Assembly (NCBI GenBank): GCA_964017235.1
Contig: OZ024929.1
Location: 115,181,793 to 115,245,792 of the forward strand
Length of the DNA stretch: 64,000 nt
From: Sabellastarte sp. h YS-2021
Taxonomy: Eukaryota; Annelida; Polychaeta; Sabellida; Sabellidae
Reading direction: 5' to 3'
A program made the translations under genes and the position numbers. How positions within the stretch are numbered: position 1 is the stretch's first letter; the number at the start of each line of letters is the position of its first letter. Shown here piece by piece: positions 32,391 through 43,312 of the stretch. The notes beneath the pieces are model-generated. The model searched no databases. It was given only the letters and a program-made list of their open reading frames with translations, and was not told the origin of the DNA.

Positions 32391-32548
32391 TAAATTTTTT
32401 GTAATGAATTTTTTAAATAATTTTTAATGCATTAAAATTCATGAAATCATGCACTAAATCAATTATAACTTCAAAAGTATTACATTTAGAGCACCTTGTT
32501 AAAATATGTTATCTTTAGTACATCTAATTTATATGGCGGGAGATAAAT

Positions 32549-33102
32549 GCATGCGTCAGAATGCTTGTTATTAGTGTTGCCTTATTGCAAACAAAGTCAG
32601 ATAGAATATATTAAACATCATTATAATATTTCCTCATTTTTTGTAGTAGCCAAATGTATATAAGCAGGCATTTGATGTCATTTAACAAAAAATCACAGAA
32701 ATATATATTCCTAATTAAATCTAATTATCTGTTTGTGCATTTTATTGAATAAAAGAGGCTGATACTGTGTTTATGTTTTATATTTGTATTGTATAATAAT
32801 TTTTGTGATTGGTATGTAGATCAAATTTGCCAAATAATCCCTTTTATGGTTGTTTGTACGAATCCATGAAAACATGTCTGAAATGCTGGTAGGCTGTCCC
32901 AATATAAACCTGGCTGTTAAAACAGATGTCAAAAAGCAACTTTGAATTTGACTTCAAGCAAAATAAATTAAAGATTAATTATTGTTTGGGTGACTTCAAA
33001 ACTGCGTGTTCCAATTATAGAAAGATGTATCTTTAGAATTATTATTTACAAGTTTGTTGGTTTCTAATCAATGTAATATTTTTCTGGTGTGGCTGTTATC
33101 AG
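32549..33102. other. intron
   Basis: Unique AT-rich DNA. Nothing recognised. Confidence 0.5.
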
Positions 33103-33177
33103 ATGGAGAGGGAGAAATTTATGAAGTTGTACATGACTTTACTCCAACAGAACCAAGTAAAGTCCTAGCACATGGAG
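33103..33177 (+). CDS. AFAP1-family gene, exon e
   Basis: 75 bp, phase 1 at both ends, acceptor GTTATCAG, donor G|GTGAGT. Encodes GEGEIYEVVHDFTPTEPSKV after the split Asp codon; IYEVV is a potential SH2-binding tyrosine. It follows directly on the PH2 domain, as the tyrosine-bearing segment does in AFAP1 and XB130. Confidence 0.75.
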
Positions 33178-34102
33178 GTGAGTGTTTTTCTGTTGAATGT
33201 TTCAACATTTAATGTTAAGCTGATTTTATAGGGAGTTGGTTTTATAGCTTCCACACCATTGCTGTTGTATCTGTGGAAGGACTAAAACATCATCCCTAAC
33301 AATGAATGGCTGAGAATACACTGACCCCCTCACGTGTGGAAAGTGTTGACAGAAAATACAAATAAACCCATCACAGATACATCTTTGGTGGAGTTTAAAA
33401 AGAGTTTAAATTGAAAAAGAGGCTTTCGCTGTGACCATCATTTTGTCTTCTCATTTTTAAAAATTCACTTGGTTTACACTTAATGACCTCCCTAATCCCT
33501 ATACATCGATATGTATTTTATATAAAGTCTTCCATGCTGTTGCTTTTTGTGTACAAATATCGTATGTGAAAAATGAGAAGAAAAAAACCTGGAGACTCGA
33601 TTGGATAAATATCCAAATAATTTCGAGGGATGCTGAATCACCGGTTGACCCAGTCTTGTGTGAAAATATGGCTCACATTTGATGTATATTTTTTGAGTTA
33701 CGCAAACAGACAAACAGAATGACAAACCCAATTACAACACAAACAGACAAACCCAGGTAAATAGACAACATGTTCTAAATATTACTCGCCAGGAGATCAT
33801 TTATATTGATAATACTGTGAAATGATCCAATGTTTATCTTTAAATAAGAGTTGAACAGAAGTATGATAATGTACTTTCGAAGATGTTTCATCCATAGTGG
33901 ATTATAAATTCAGTGTTTATAATTTAATAAAAAATAATAAATGTCACAAAAAACACAACAAAAAATAAACAATTTATGACTTTTTGAATGTGAATTAGAT
34001 AAAGTCAGATACTTGTTAAATAGCTTTAAAATATATGGCAAAATAATTGAGCCCAGAGTCTGTGTTGTTATAGTTGGTTATATTTGTGTAATATATTTCT
34101 AG
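33178..34102. other. intron
   Basis: Unique DNA. An ACAAACAGACAAAC cluster at 33705-33770 resembles the inverse of the Harbinger 43-bp repeat, which may be coincidence. Confidence 0.5.
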
Positions 34103-34176
34103 GATCATCTGATAATATTCCTCCACCACTGCCAAGGAACCCCCCTCCTGTGAGAACACCTCCAGACATCAAGAGG
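34103..34176 (+). CDS. AFAP1-family gene, exon f (proline-rich)
   Basis: 74 bp, phase 1 in and phase 0 out, acceptor ATTTCTAG, donor AGG|GTAAGT. Encodes SSDNIPPPLPRNPPPVRTPP, with a class II-like PPPLPRNP SH3 ligand motif, suited to binding a Src-type SH3 domain. Confidence 0.8.
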
Positions 34177-34878
34177 GTAAGTGTAAGGAGTAATAGTATG
34201 GAAGTCCCCATTTAGCTGACATTCATCACTTTGGAAACCCCCTTTATTTCTCTCATCAAATTGCTTGGGACTTTTTGCATTTTTGATGGTTCATTCAAGA
34301 CAGCTTATTTATGGTATGCAAACTTTTTTTAAATTTTGGTTCATTTTTAGTCATTTTGAGTGTTGACTCAGTGCTAAATGTTACATAATGTGGTGATTTG
34401 CATTCGTTCCTGCACCATTTGAAGGGAGAGGGGTACTTTGTTGGGAAATTATGGCATGATGGTGGAGTGTTTCTATTCCAACAATGTTTGTTGTGTCATT
34501 GTGGTCTTTATTTGTCAACATGCATTTCCGTGATTTATGTAGTTTTTACTGTTGTCATCTTTATCTGTCATTGGCCTCGAATAATTTAAAGCCAGTGTAA
34601 TTTTGTAAAAATATATTGCATGAATTCATGTTCTAGTTATAACTTAAACTGATTATTTTACCATGGAACAAAGATGTATAGCAAACTTTCTCCAGGATCA
34701 AAACTTGAACTGCAATACGTTTAAACGCTGTTAAGTGGAATATTAAGTAACCAAAGGAATACATCTACATATGCAAGATTTCCAGAGAGTAACAGAGTAA
34801 GTCTCAATGTTAAAGTACTCTGGGAAACTCGCATAAACTTCCGCTGAAAAAGGAAATTGCTTTAAATGTACCTTTTTT
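34177..34878. other. intron, left of Helentron-like copy B
   Basis: Unique DNA with no recognised feature. Confidence 0.5.
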
Positions 34879-35321
34879 ATGTCAGCTGACTTGTCAGTCA
34901 GCTGACATTATGTCGTCACTCTGCGGCGTGGGCGTACGCGTCCGCGTGAACAACTTCTCCTCCAAAACTACAAGGCCTAGAGACGTGCTGTTTTTTTTAA
35001 AAGATACCTTATCTATCGAGGATGAAAAATTGTTCAAGGCATGCAAATCTGTCTGTTCGTCTGTTTGCTAGAGACATTACAAGGGGGGTACCCCCACCAA
35101 AAGTGTGAAAATTTCAACACTTAATCACAATTTTCTCAGTGACTATTGCAGGGATTTCTCTCATATCTTGCATATATGTACTAGGCCACAGGTAGATTCT
35201 CTTGTGTGAGTATGAGACCTGGATCTGTCTTACTTTTTTTTTAATAAATTTTTTTAATAATTTTTAATGCATTAAAATTCATGAAATCATGCACAAAATC
35301 ATTTATAACTTGAAAAGTGTT

Positions 35322-38250
35322 GCATTTAGAGCATTTTGTTAAAATATGTTATTCAGCTACTTTTTTCATAGCTACAATATGGTGAGTAAGTTGGGTGCCT
35401 GTCTCAATAGCTAAGTGAGTAATAGCTACTTTTGGGCTTTTCAGTAACTTCCATCATGAGTAAAATCACTTGTAACTTAAAAACTATTGCATTTAGAGAA
35501 TTTCGTATAAATATGTTATTCAGCTACTTTTGGGTCAGCTATAACATAGTAAAATTTTAGACCTGTAGCTCATGGCATAGCTGAGTAATAGCTACTTTTA
35601 GGTTATCACTGTTGAGTAAATCGCTTATAACTTCAAAACTATTGCATTTAGAGAATTTCGTATAAACATGTTATTCAGCTACTTTTGGGTCAGCTATAAC
35701 ATAGTAAAATTTCAGACCTGTAGCTCATGGCATAGCTGAGTAATAGCTACTTTTAGGTTATCACTGTTGAGTAAATCGCTTATAACTTGGAAACTATTGC
35801 ATTTACAGTATTTTGTTTCAATATGTTATTCACCTATTTTGGGATCAGCTATAACATAGTGAAGTTTCAGATCTGTGGCTCATTGCATAGCTGAGTAATA
35901 GCTACTTTGAAGTTCTCACTATTGAGTAAATCACTTGTAACTTAAAACCTATTGCATTTAGAGAATTTCGTATAAATATGTTATTCAGCTACTTTTGGGC
36001 CAGCTATAACATAGTGAAATTTCAGATCTGTAGGTCATGGCATAGCTGAGTAATAGCTACTTTTAGGTCATCACTATTGAGTAAATCAGTTGTAACTTGA
36101 AAACTATTGCATTTACAGTATTTTGCTTAAATATGTTGTTCACCTACTTTTGGGTCAGCTATAACATAGTAAAATTTCAGACCTGTAGCTCATTGCATAG
36201 CTGAGTAATAACTACTTTGAGGTTCTCACTATTGAGTAAATCAGTTGTAATTGCAAAACTATTGCATTTAGAGAATTTCGTATAAATATGTTATTCAGCT
36301 ACTTTTGGGCCAGCTGTAACATAGTAAAATTTCAGACCTGTAGCTCATTGCATAGCTGAGTAATAACTACTTTGAGGTTCTCACTATTGAGTAAATCAGT
36401 TGTAATTGCAAAACTATTGCATTTAGAGAATTTCGTATAAATATGTTATTCAGCTACTTTTGGGCCAGCTATAACATAGTGAAATTTCAGATCTGTAGGT
36501 CATGGCACAGCTGAGTAATAGCTACTTTGAAGTTCTCACTATTGAGTAAATCAGTTGTAATTGGAAAACTATTGCATTTACAGAATTTCGTATAAATATG
36601 TTATTCAGCTACTTTTGGGTCAGCTATAACATAGTGAAATTTCAGACCTGTAGCTCATGGCATAGCTGAGTAATAGCTACTTTTAGGTCATCACTACTGA
36701 GTAAATCAGTTGTAACTTGAAAACTATTGCATTTACAGTATTTTGCTTAAATATGTTGTTCACCTACTTTTGGGTCAGCTATAACATAGTAAAATTTCAG
36801 ACCTGTAGCTCATTGCATAGCTGAGTAATAACTACTTTGAGGTTCTCACTATTGAGTAAATCAGTTGTAATTGCAAAACTATTGCATTTAGAGAATTTAG
36901 TATAAATATGTTATTCAGCTACTTTTGGGTCAGCTATAACATAGTAAAATTTCAGACCTGTAGCTCATGGCATAGCTGAGTAATAGCTACTTTTAGGTCA
37001 TCACTATTGAGTAAATCAGTTGTAACTTGAAAACTATTGCATGTACAGTATTTTGCTTAAATATGTTGTTCACCTACTTTTGGGTCAGCTATAACACAGT
37101 AAAATTTCAGACCTGTAGCTCATGGCATAGCTGAGTAATAGTTACTTTGAGGTTATCACTGTTGAGTAAATCGCTTATAACTTGGAAATTATTGCATTTA
37201 GAGTATTTTGTTTCAATATGTTATTCACCTATTTTGGGGTCAGCTATAACATAGTGAAGTTCCAGACCTGTGACTCATTGCATAGCCGAGTAATAGCTAC
37301 TTTGAAGTTCTCAATGTTGAGCAAATCACTTATAATTTGAAAGCTATTGCATTTAGAGAATTTAGTATAAATATGTTATTCAGCTACTTTTGGGTCAGCT
37401 ATAACATAGTAAAATTTCAGACCTGTAGCTCATGGCATAGCTGAGTAATAGCTACTTTTAGGTTATCACTGTTGAGTAAATCACTTATAACTTGGAAACT
37501 ATTGCATTTAGAGTATTTTGTTGCAATATGTTATTCACCTATTTTGGGGTCAGCTATAACATAGTGAAGTTCCAGACCTGTGGCTCATTGCATAGCTGAG
37601 TAATAGCTACTTTGAAGTTCTCACTGTTGAGTAAATCAGTTGTAATTGGAAAACTATTGCCTTTACAGAAATTTGTGCAAATATGTTATTCAGCTACTTT
37701 TGGGTCAGCTATAACATAGTGAAATTACAGACCTATAGCTCATGGCACAACTGAGCAATAGCTATTCTCAGGCACTGACTGTTGAGTAAATCGGCTATAA
37801 CTTGAAAAATATTGCATTTGGAGTATTTTGTTAAAATATATTGTTCACCTACTTTTGGGTTAGCTATAACATAGTGAAATTACAGACCTATAGCTCATGG
37901 CATAGCGGAGCAATAGCTATTTTCAGGTTCTCACTATTGAGTAAATCAGTTGTAACTTGAAAACTATTGCATTTACAGTATTTTGCTTAAATATGTTGTT
38001 CACCTACTTTTAGGTCAGCTATAACAGAGCAAAAATTCAGACATGTAGCTCATTGCATAGCTGAGTAATAGTTACTTTGAGGTTCTCACTCTTGAGTAAA
38101 TCAGTAGTAACTTGAAAACTATTACATTTAGAGTATTTTGTTAAATATGTTTTTCACGGACGTTTTGGTCAGCTATAACATAGTGAAATTGCAGACCTCT
38201 ATGTCATGGCATAGCTGAGCAATAGCTTCTTTCAGGTTCTCACTGTTGAG
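35322..38250 (+). repeat. 155-bp tandem array, copy B (19 units)
   Basis: GCATTT markers at 35322, 35489 and then every 155 bp to 38124. Some neighbouring two-unit blocks are duplicated exactly (for example around 36240-36430), which suggests unequal exchange in multi-unit steps. Confidence 0.93.
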
Positions 38251-38264
38251 TAAATCATTGTATC

Positions 38265-39065
38265 CAACCTGTAGGAAATCATGGGCTGGGAATCTGTTAA
38301 TATGGTCCGATTTGACCTTGGAACCCTCCTTCAAGGTCAAATGAGGATAGCCAAACATAAAAGTGCTTATAACTCGCTTATTATTGGTCCTACAGGTTTG
38401 GAATGAAAACCAACCTATAGAAAATCATGAGCTGGGAATTTTTTGGTGTGGTCGGATTTCACCTTGGACCCCTCCTTCAAGGTCAAATGAGGATAGCCAA
38501 ACTTAAAAGTGCTTATAACTCGCTTATTATTGGTCCTAGAGGTTTGGAATGGAAAACCAACCTATAGAAAATCATGGGCTGGGAATCTTTTGGTGTGGTC
38601 AGATTTCACCTTAGACCCCTCCTTCCAGGTCAAACGAAGATAGCCAAACTTAAAGTGCTTATAACTCGCGTATTATTGGTCTTGGAGGTTTGGGATGGTA
38701 AACCAACATATAGGAAATCATGGGCTGGGATTCTTTTGGTGTGGTCAGATTTGACCTGGGACCCCTCCTTCAAGGTCAATTGAGGATAGCCAAACTTACA
38801 ATTGCTTAGAACTCGCTTATTATTGGTCCTACAGGTTTGGGATGGTAAACAAGCTACAGGAAATCATGGGCTGGGAATTTTTTTGTGTGGTCGGATTTGA
38901 CCTTGGACCCCTCCGTCAAGGTCAAACAAGGATAGGCAAACTTAAAAAGTGCCTATGACTGATTTATTATTGGTCCGAGAGGTTTGGGATGGTAAACCAT
39001 CCTAAATTCTTTGGCTGGGAATCTTTTGGTATGGTCAGATTTGACCTTTGGACCCCTTCTTCATG
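38265..39065 (+). repeat. 146-bp tandem array, copy B
   Basis: Six units, same order of variants as in copy A, each with opposed TGACCTT and AAGGTCA words. Confidence 0.9.
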
Positions 39066-39361
39066 GTCGAACGAGGATATTGCATTTATAGTATTTCTTT
39101 AAATATTTTTAACCTACTTTTTACACTTAAACAATTACCTTGTTACTTTATTTCATAATACCATTTGCAGAGCACAACTTTTTTGTCCTTTTTTTCTGTC
39201 AGCTTCGGAATATCTTTCGAACATGCTGTTCAGTTACCATTTACTGTATTTCTGTACAGCCCTTTCCCTGATAATTATGCTTTCCTCTCATTATCACCAT
39301 CACAAATCAAAAACATTCAGTCAGCTGACACAGTGCCCGTTCACGGGCACTCTCCTCTTGT

Positions 39362-40248
39362 TTCAGTCACATCACTCAGTTTGTTTTATTATTTGGAAAA
39401 GCTTTAGTTTGGCAATGGTAAGCATAGATTATCCGCTCTGAGCCTTTGTTGTGAGATATGGTTTCTCCAATATGTTTGTGAAGAAATTTGTGACATACAA
39501 AAAAAGAGCAGTAAATGTCAAGCTGTGTGTCATTTTATCCATCTATGTACATCAGACTCTACTTTCTTTATATTTCAGTATTATTTTTTTCTGAATTCTC
39601 ATTGTATGCATGTGTGTGTCTATTTAAATTAATATTTCTCTTTGAAAGATTACTTCATAAAAATATGTCAATACAGAATCTAAATATTGAAGCAGCATAC
39701 CGGCAACTGTAAACTGATATTATCAAGAAACATCAAAAATGTTCTGCCATTGAAAGACATGATAAAAAATAAAATTGTTGTCCCATTTTATTTCTTCATC
39801 CCCCATTTTAACATTGTAAGTGTCCTAGAATATGGCTTTTCTCATTTTGTTGTGAATCAATATTCATATTTATGGTGGTATTTGTCATTGTAAACAAGTG
39901 ATTATGACTGCACCATCTAAGAATACACCTCCGTACTACTGCTCTGTACTGTCTGTATCTTTTATTTTATTTTTACCATCACCTCTGTTGTTTTTCTGTA
40001 TCTCCAGTGTTTGGGTTTTTGTGTACCCCTGCCATTTGAAGGTCAAGTTTTTCTGCTACATGTACGTGCTGTATCCTTAGTATGTCTTTCTTCGTGTTGA
40101 TTCTTCTATGTCCCATTTAATGTCATTCATCTACCTCAGCCATTTGAAGGTCAGGTTATACCTCTACATATATGTACTGTATCCTTGGTATGTCTCTCTT
40201 TTTGTGTTTTTTTTCTATGCCCTAATTAATGTCATTCATCTACCTTAG
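39362..40248. other. intron with a partly duplicated 3' splice region
   Basis: Unique DNA to about 39960. After that, a ~109-bp stretch ending CCATTTGAAGGTCA occurs three times (ends near 40032, 40140 and the true exon start 40249). The second copy has an intact TACCTCAG acceptor, but the frame entered there meets a stop after about 30 codons. Confidence 0.7.
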
Positions 40249-40497
40249 CCATTTGAAGGTCAAGTTGAAATGGAAGAGAGTGAAGAGAGTGATGAAGACG
40301 ATGAGGCTGGATTTGTGTATGAAGCAATGCAACACAAGACAGGTAGTACTGGTCAGTCTGGAGATAGTTATGAACTGAGCAGACCAGTAGGAGAAGATGA
40401 CGATGGTGATGTATATATGGTCTCTGAAGGGGATGTATATGATGATATCATCAGTGGTACGGAGGTACAGGAAAGCTCCAAAGAGGCTGGACCAAAG
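40249..40497 (+). CDS. AFAP1-family gene, exon g (acidic, tyrosine-rich)
   Basis: 83 codons, phase 0 at both ends; acceptor TACCTTAG, donor AAG|GTGTGC. Very acidic (EESEESDEDDEAGF), with five tyrosines in acidic or SH2-type contexts: VYEAM, SYELS, VYMVS and VYDDI. YDD(I/V) motifs occur in vertebrate AFAP1L2/XB130 too. Likely a phosphorylation-dependent docking segment (inference). Confidence 0.82.
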
Positions 40498-42692
40498 GTG
40501 TGCTTTAATGTTATACTGTTGCTCTGATTTATACTGTGTAGGATATGTCCAGTGACAGTATTAAATACGTTACATTCCTTTGTTGTATTTTTGTATTAAA
40601 TATGTTACATTCCTTTGTTGTATCTTTGCATGAAGTTGTATCTTTCTATAACGTGTTAAAATTTGAGTTTTTGCATCTTGATGTCTGTTTTTGATGTATT
40701 ATTGTTATTACTATTATTATTATTATTCATTACATGTATCTAGCACATTGTTTACTCCTGGGGTGTAACAGGGTACTCGGACACTGGAAAATGGATCACC
40801 TTGGTTGAGAAAATGAGTACAAATTAGTAAGCAGGGTACTCATAAAAAATATTGAAATATGGTTTATATCCATATATAACATGGGTGAAACATCATTGCA
40901 AAGGTCAGGCTATTTTGGTATTAAGTTCATCAAGCCACCACAGAGACTTCTTTTTAGATGCGACAACTCAAATAGGTGTCAAAGGGTGTTAATCAAACTA
41001 CCATAAATCCTCATGCATCTTGTAAAATTTAAGTTACATGTTTAACATTTTAAGTTGCAAAGCAGTAATAACCACTTTACTAGGTGTAAAATTTGCACCC
41101 TCATTCCTCACCAATTTAAAACATTGGTTGTCAGTAGTAATTTCTAGAAAATTATTAAGATTATCCAAATTTCTCCAAGTAAGGAAGTGTTTCACAATAG
41201 ATAAAATGTTCAATAACCAACTGTATAACACTTTAAATTGCAATACACATAATTGTTATTTTTATAATAGCTGGTTATTACAACAGATCCTACCATTTAT
41301 GACCACAATCATTTGTTATTATCCCAATTGTCAGTTTTTCATTTATCCATTCCTGCCATTTTAGATTAACAGATTTAAGAAGTATAACAGGGCAATCTAT
41401 CACTGACGACTTCCATAGCACGTCTTTACTTGTTTGTGACTGTGCTGATAATGACCTCTAATTGATCAAACTTTGGTAACTAATGTATTTTTGCTTGATA
41501 GGTCAATAGATTTAAAGATAATTTAAGGCAAATAGACATCACTATGGAATATCTATGTCATTGTGACTGGTCCCATAGTTCTAACATCACCAGTGATGTG
41601 GCTGTGACATCACAACTCTATGCTTGGAGTTGTGTGTGTTGTTGGGTGCATGGTTTGGCCGGGGAGGCTCATCAGACACTAACATATGTGTAAGAATCAG
41701 CATAATTGTCGTAGTATGTTGTTATAGTGGTGAAATGGAGAAATGAGCTATTTCCACAGAGCCAAAATAGTTATTTTGGTTTTCTGTTTTCAACTTGTGG
41801 TTACAAATTTCACTCAACCGGGTGTGGGTTCTTCCTGTACTACTGGTGTGTGCATGTAGGGTTTGCACTATCAAGCAGGTAACTGGCCACAAGACCTTTT
41901 GGTTCATTTGTTACCTTGTGGAACTGATGGGCCTCCAAACAGAGGACCATTGAGAGGAATTGGCATTTTAGGATGCATTCTAATTAACAGATTTTGTATG
42001 TCATATTTATCAACATGGTGGGAGTAAAATAGTGACACACATGAAATGTCTGTTAACAGTGAAGTGAGAGAGTAGCCAGATTCAGTTAAGATCTAGCAAT
42101 ATGGATAAAATGGCCTTTGTCAGACATCTTACTTACTTCCAATTAAAGATTCTATGATACCAATATGCATAGATAGATTATTTTAATTAATTATCTCCAT
42201 TACAACTAGCTCAGCTTAGTTTGCAAGAATCAGGCCATTGCAATGAAAGCCTGCATTTGAATAAACTGAGTGAAAACAAAAGGTCAAAATGGCTAATTCT
42301 TCAAAAACCATCTAACATCAGTTACAGCTGCACTCCTAACATCCAGTAAGTTCCTGGTTTCATACAAGACATTTATGTATTAAGTATAAGTTTTGAGCTG
42401 TGTGAGTAAAGATACCAATAGCTGCTCCCAGTAAGTCACTTGTGTCAGTTTTTATGTCAAAATTATTCCTTTATACACTGGTTTGCTCAAACAAATTGTT
42501 TACTCACTTTTTGATTTTGCACAACATGGTAAATATATATTTTGAGTATTGATAACTGGTTTATGCATGTACTTTCCTTCAACTTTTGCTTTGATATTGT
42601 TTAAGGATACATTAGAATATTGTTTAGGTATGGCCTTGAGGTTAATGAGACAGTTTCACAACTTTTACCCATGTTTATACAACTGTTTGTAG
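40498..42692. other. intron
   Basis: No exon or known element. An ATT microsatellite lies at 40700-40730. Confidence 0.5.
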
Positions 42693-42819
42693 AGGCAAGT
42701 TGGAGAACTAATTGGCCGCATCAAAGAAAACCTGCATAGGGAATCAACATTTCCTAAAGTAAAAGAGGAGTCTGACAAATCTGAGACAAAGAACAGTCAG
42801 GTTGTAGCATGTGCTACAG
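42693..42819 (+). CDS. AFAP1-family gene, exon h
   Basis: 42 codons plus one base, phase 0 in and 1 out; acceptor GTTTGTAG, donor G|GTAATT. Encodes RQVGELIGRIKENLHRES and a Lys/Glu-rich segment. No known domain, but the frame joins both neighbours. Confidence 0.72.
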
Positions 42820-43312
42820 GTAATTCAAAGGTCAAGGTTAAATTAGGTTCCCCTTCTACCCATAAAGCCATATTGAGACAGATTCCCTGTGTTTTCCAAA
42901 TATTACCTTGTTCTGAAAGCAATGATTACAAAGGTGAAGAGCAATAGATTTTTGTCAAATTTTAACAATCATAAGGTCACTGATGTTTCTTTCAGGTAAA
43001 TAAACTATACCTTGACATAGTTCTCTTCACAGATTTAGTTGCAATTAACACTTAAAGTAGATTTAATTGGAAAGTATTTAGAAAAAACATGTTATGGTAG
43101 CCAAGGGGTGGCTGTGTAATATGCATCTATGTTTTAGAAAATTGTACACTTCGTTATTAGTAAATGCAGTGAGTAGGAATGCTCGCTGAAATCCCAATAG
43201 TGGCGGACACCATTCACATACAGAAATTCTGGGGGTAATTGTAGTAATATTATCCAGTTGTCTCTGTGAGAATATAGAATTTTAAAAGTATGACAACTTT
43301 GATAAGATATTT
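42820..43312. other. intron, left of the decayed DIRS copy
   Basis: Unique DNA. Confidence 0.5.

Larger units (their letters stand above)
23872..32548 (+). mobile_element. second tandem-repeat element, split by a Harbinger insertion
   Basis: The left end ATTTATCCCCCGCC (23872-23885) runs into a GC hairpin (CCGGGCTTTAGCCCGG), AGATTATGAAATG and a TGTGTGCGTGCG microsatellite (23924-23968). The right end GGCGGGAGATAAAT (32535-32548) is an inverted copy of the left end with one mismatch. The interior is a 321-bp dimeric array, the inserted transposon (25607-30670), the rest of that array to about 30890, a 133-bp array to about 32390, and a short tail with a TAAATAATTTTTAATGCATT-like block also present in copies A and B. 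No protein is encoded outside the Harbinger insertion. Confidence 0.7.
34879..39361 (+). mobile_element. Helentron/HINE-like tandem-repeat element, copy B
   Basis: Same ends and modules as copy A: 5' hairpin ATGTCAGCTGAC (34879), 155-bp array of 19 units (35322 to about 38250; first interval 167 bp), 146-bp array of six (38265-39065), 3' hairpin GTGCCCG-ttca-CGGGCAC, end TCTCCTCTTGT. Nearly identical to copy A outside the array. It has five more 155-bp units. The left flank is T-rich (CCTTTTTT). Confidence 0.82.
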
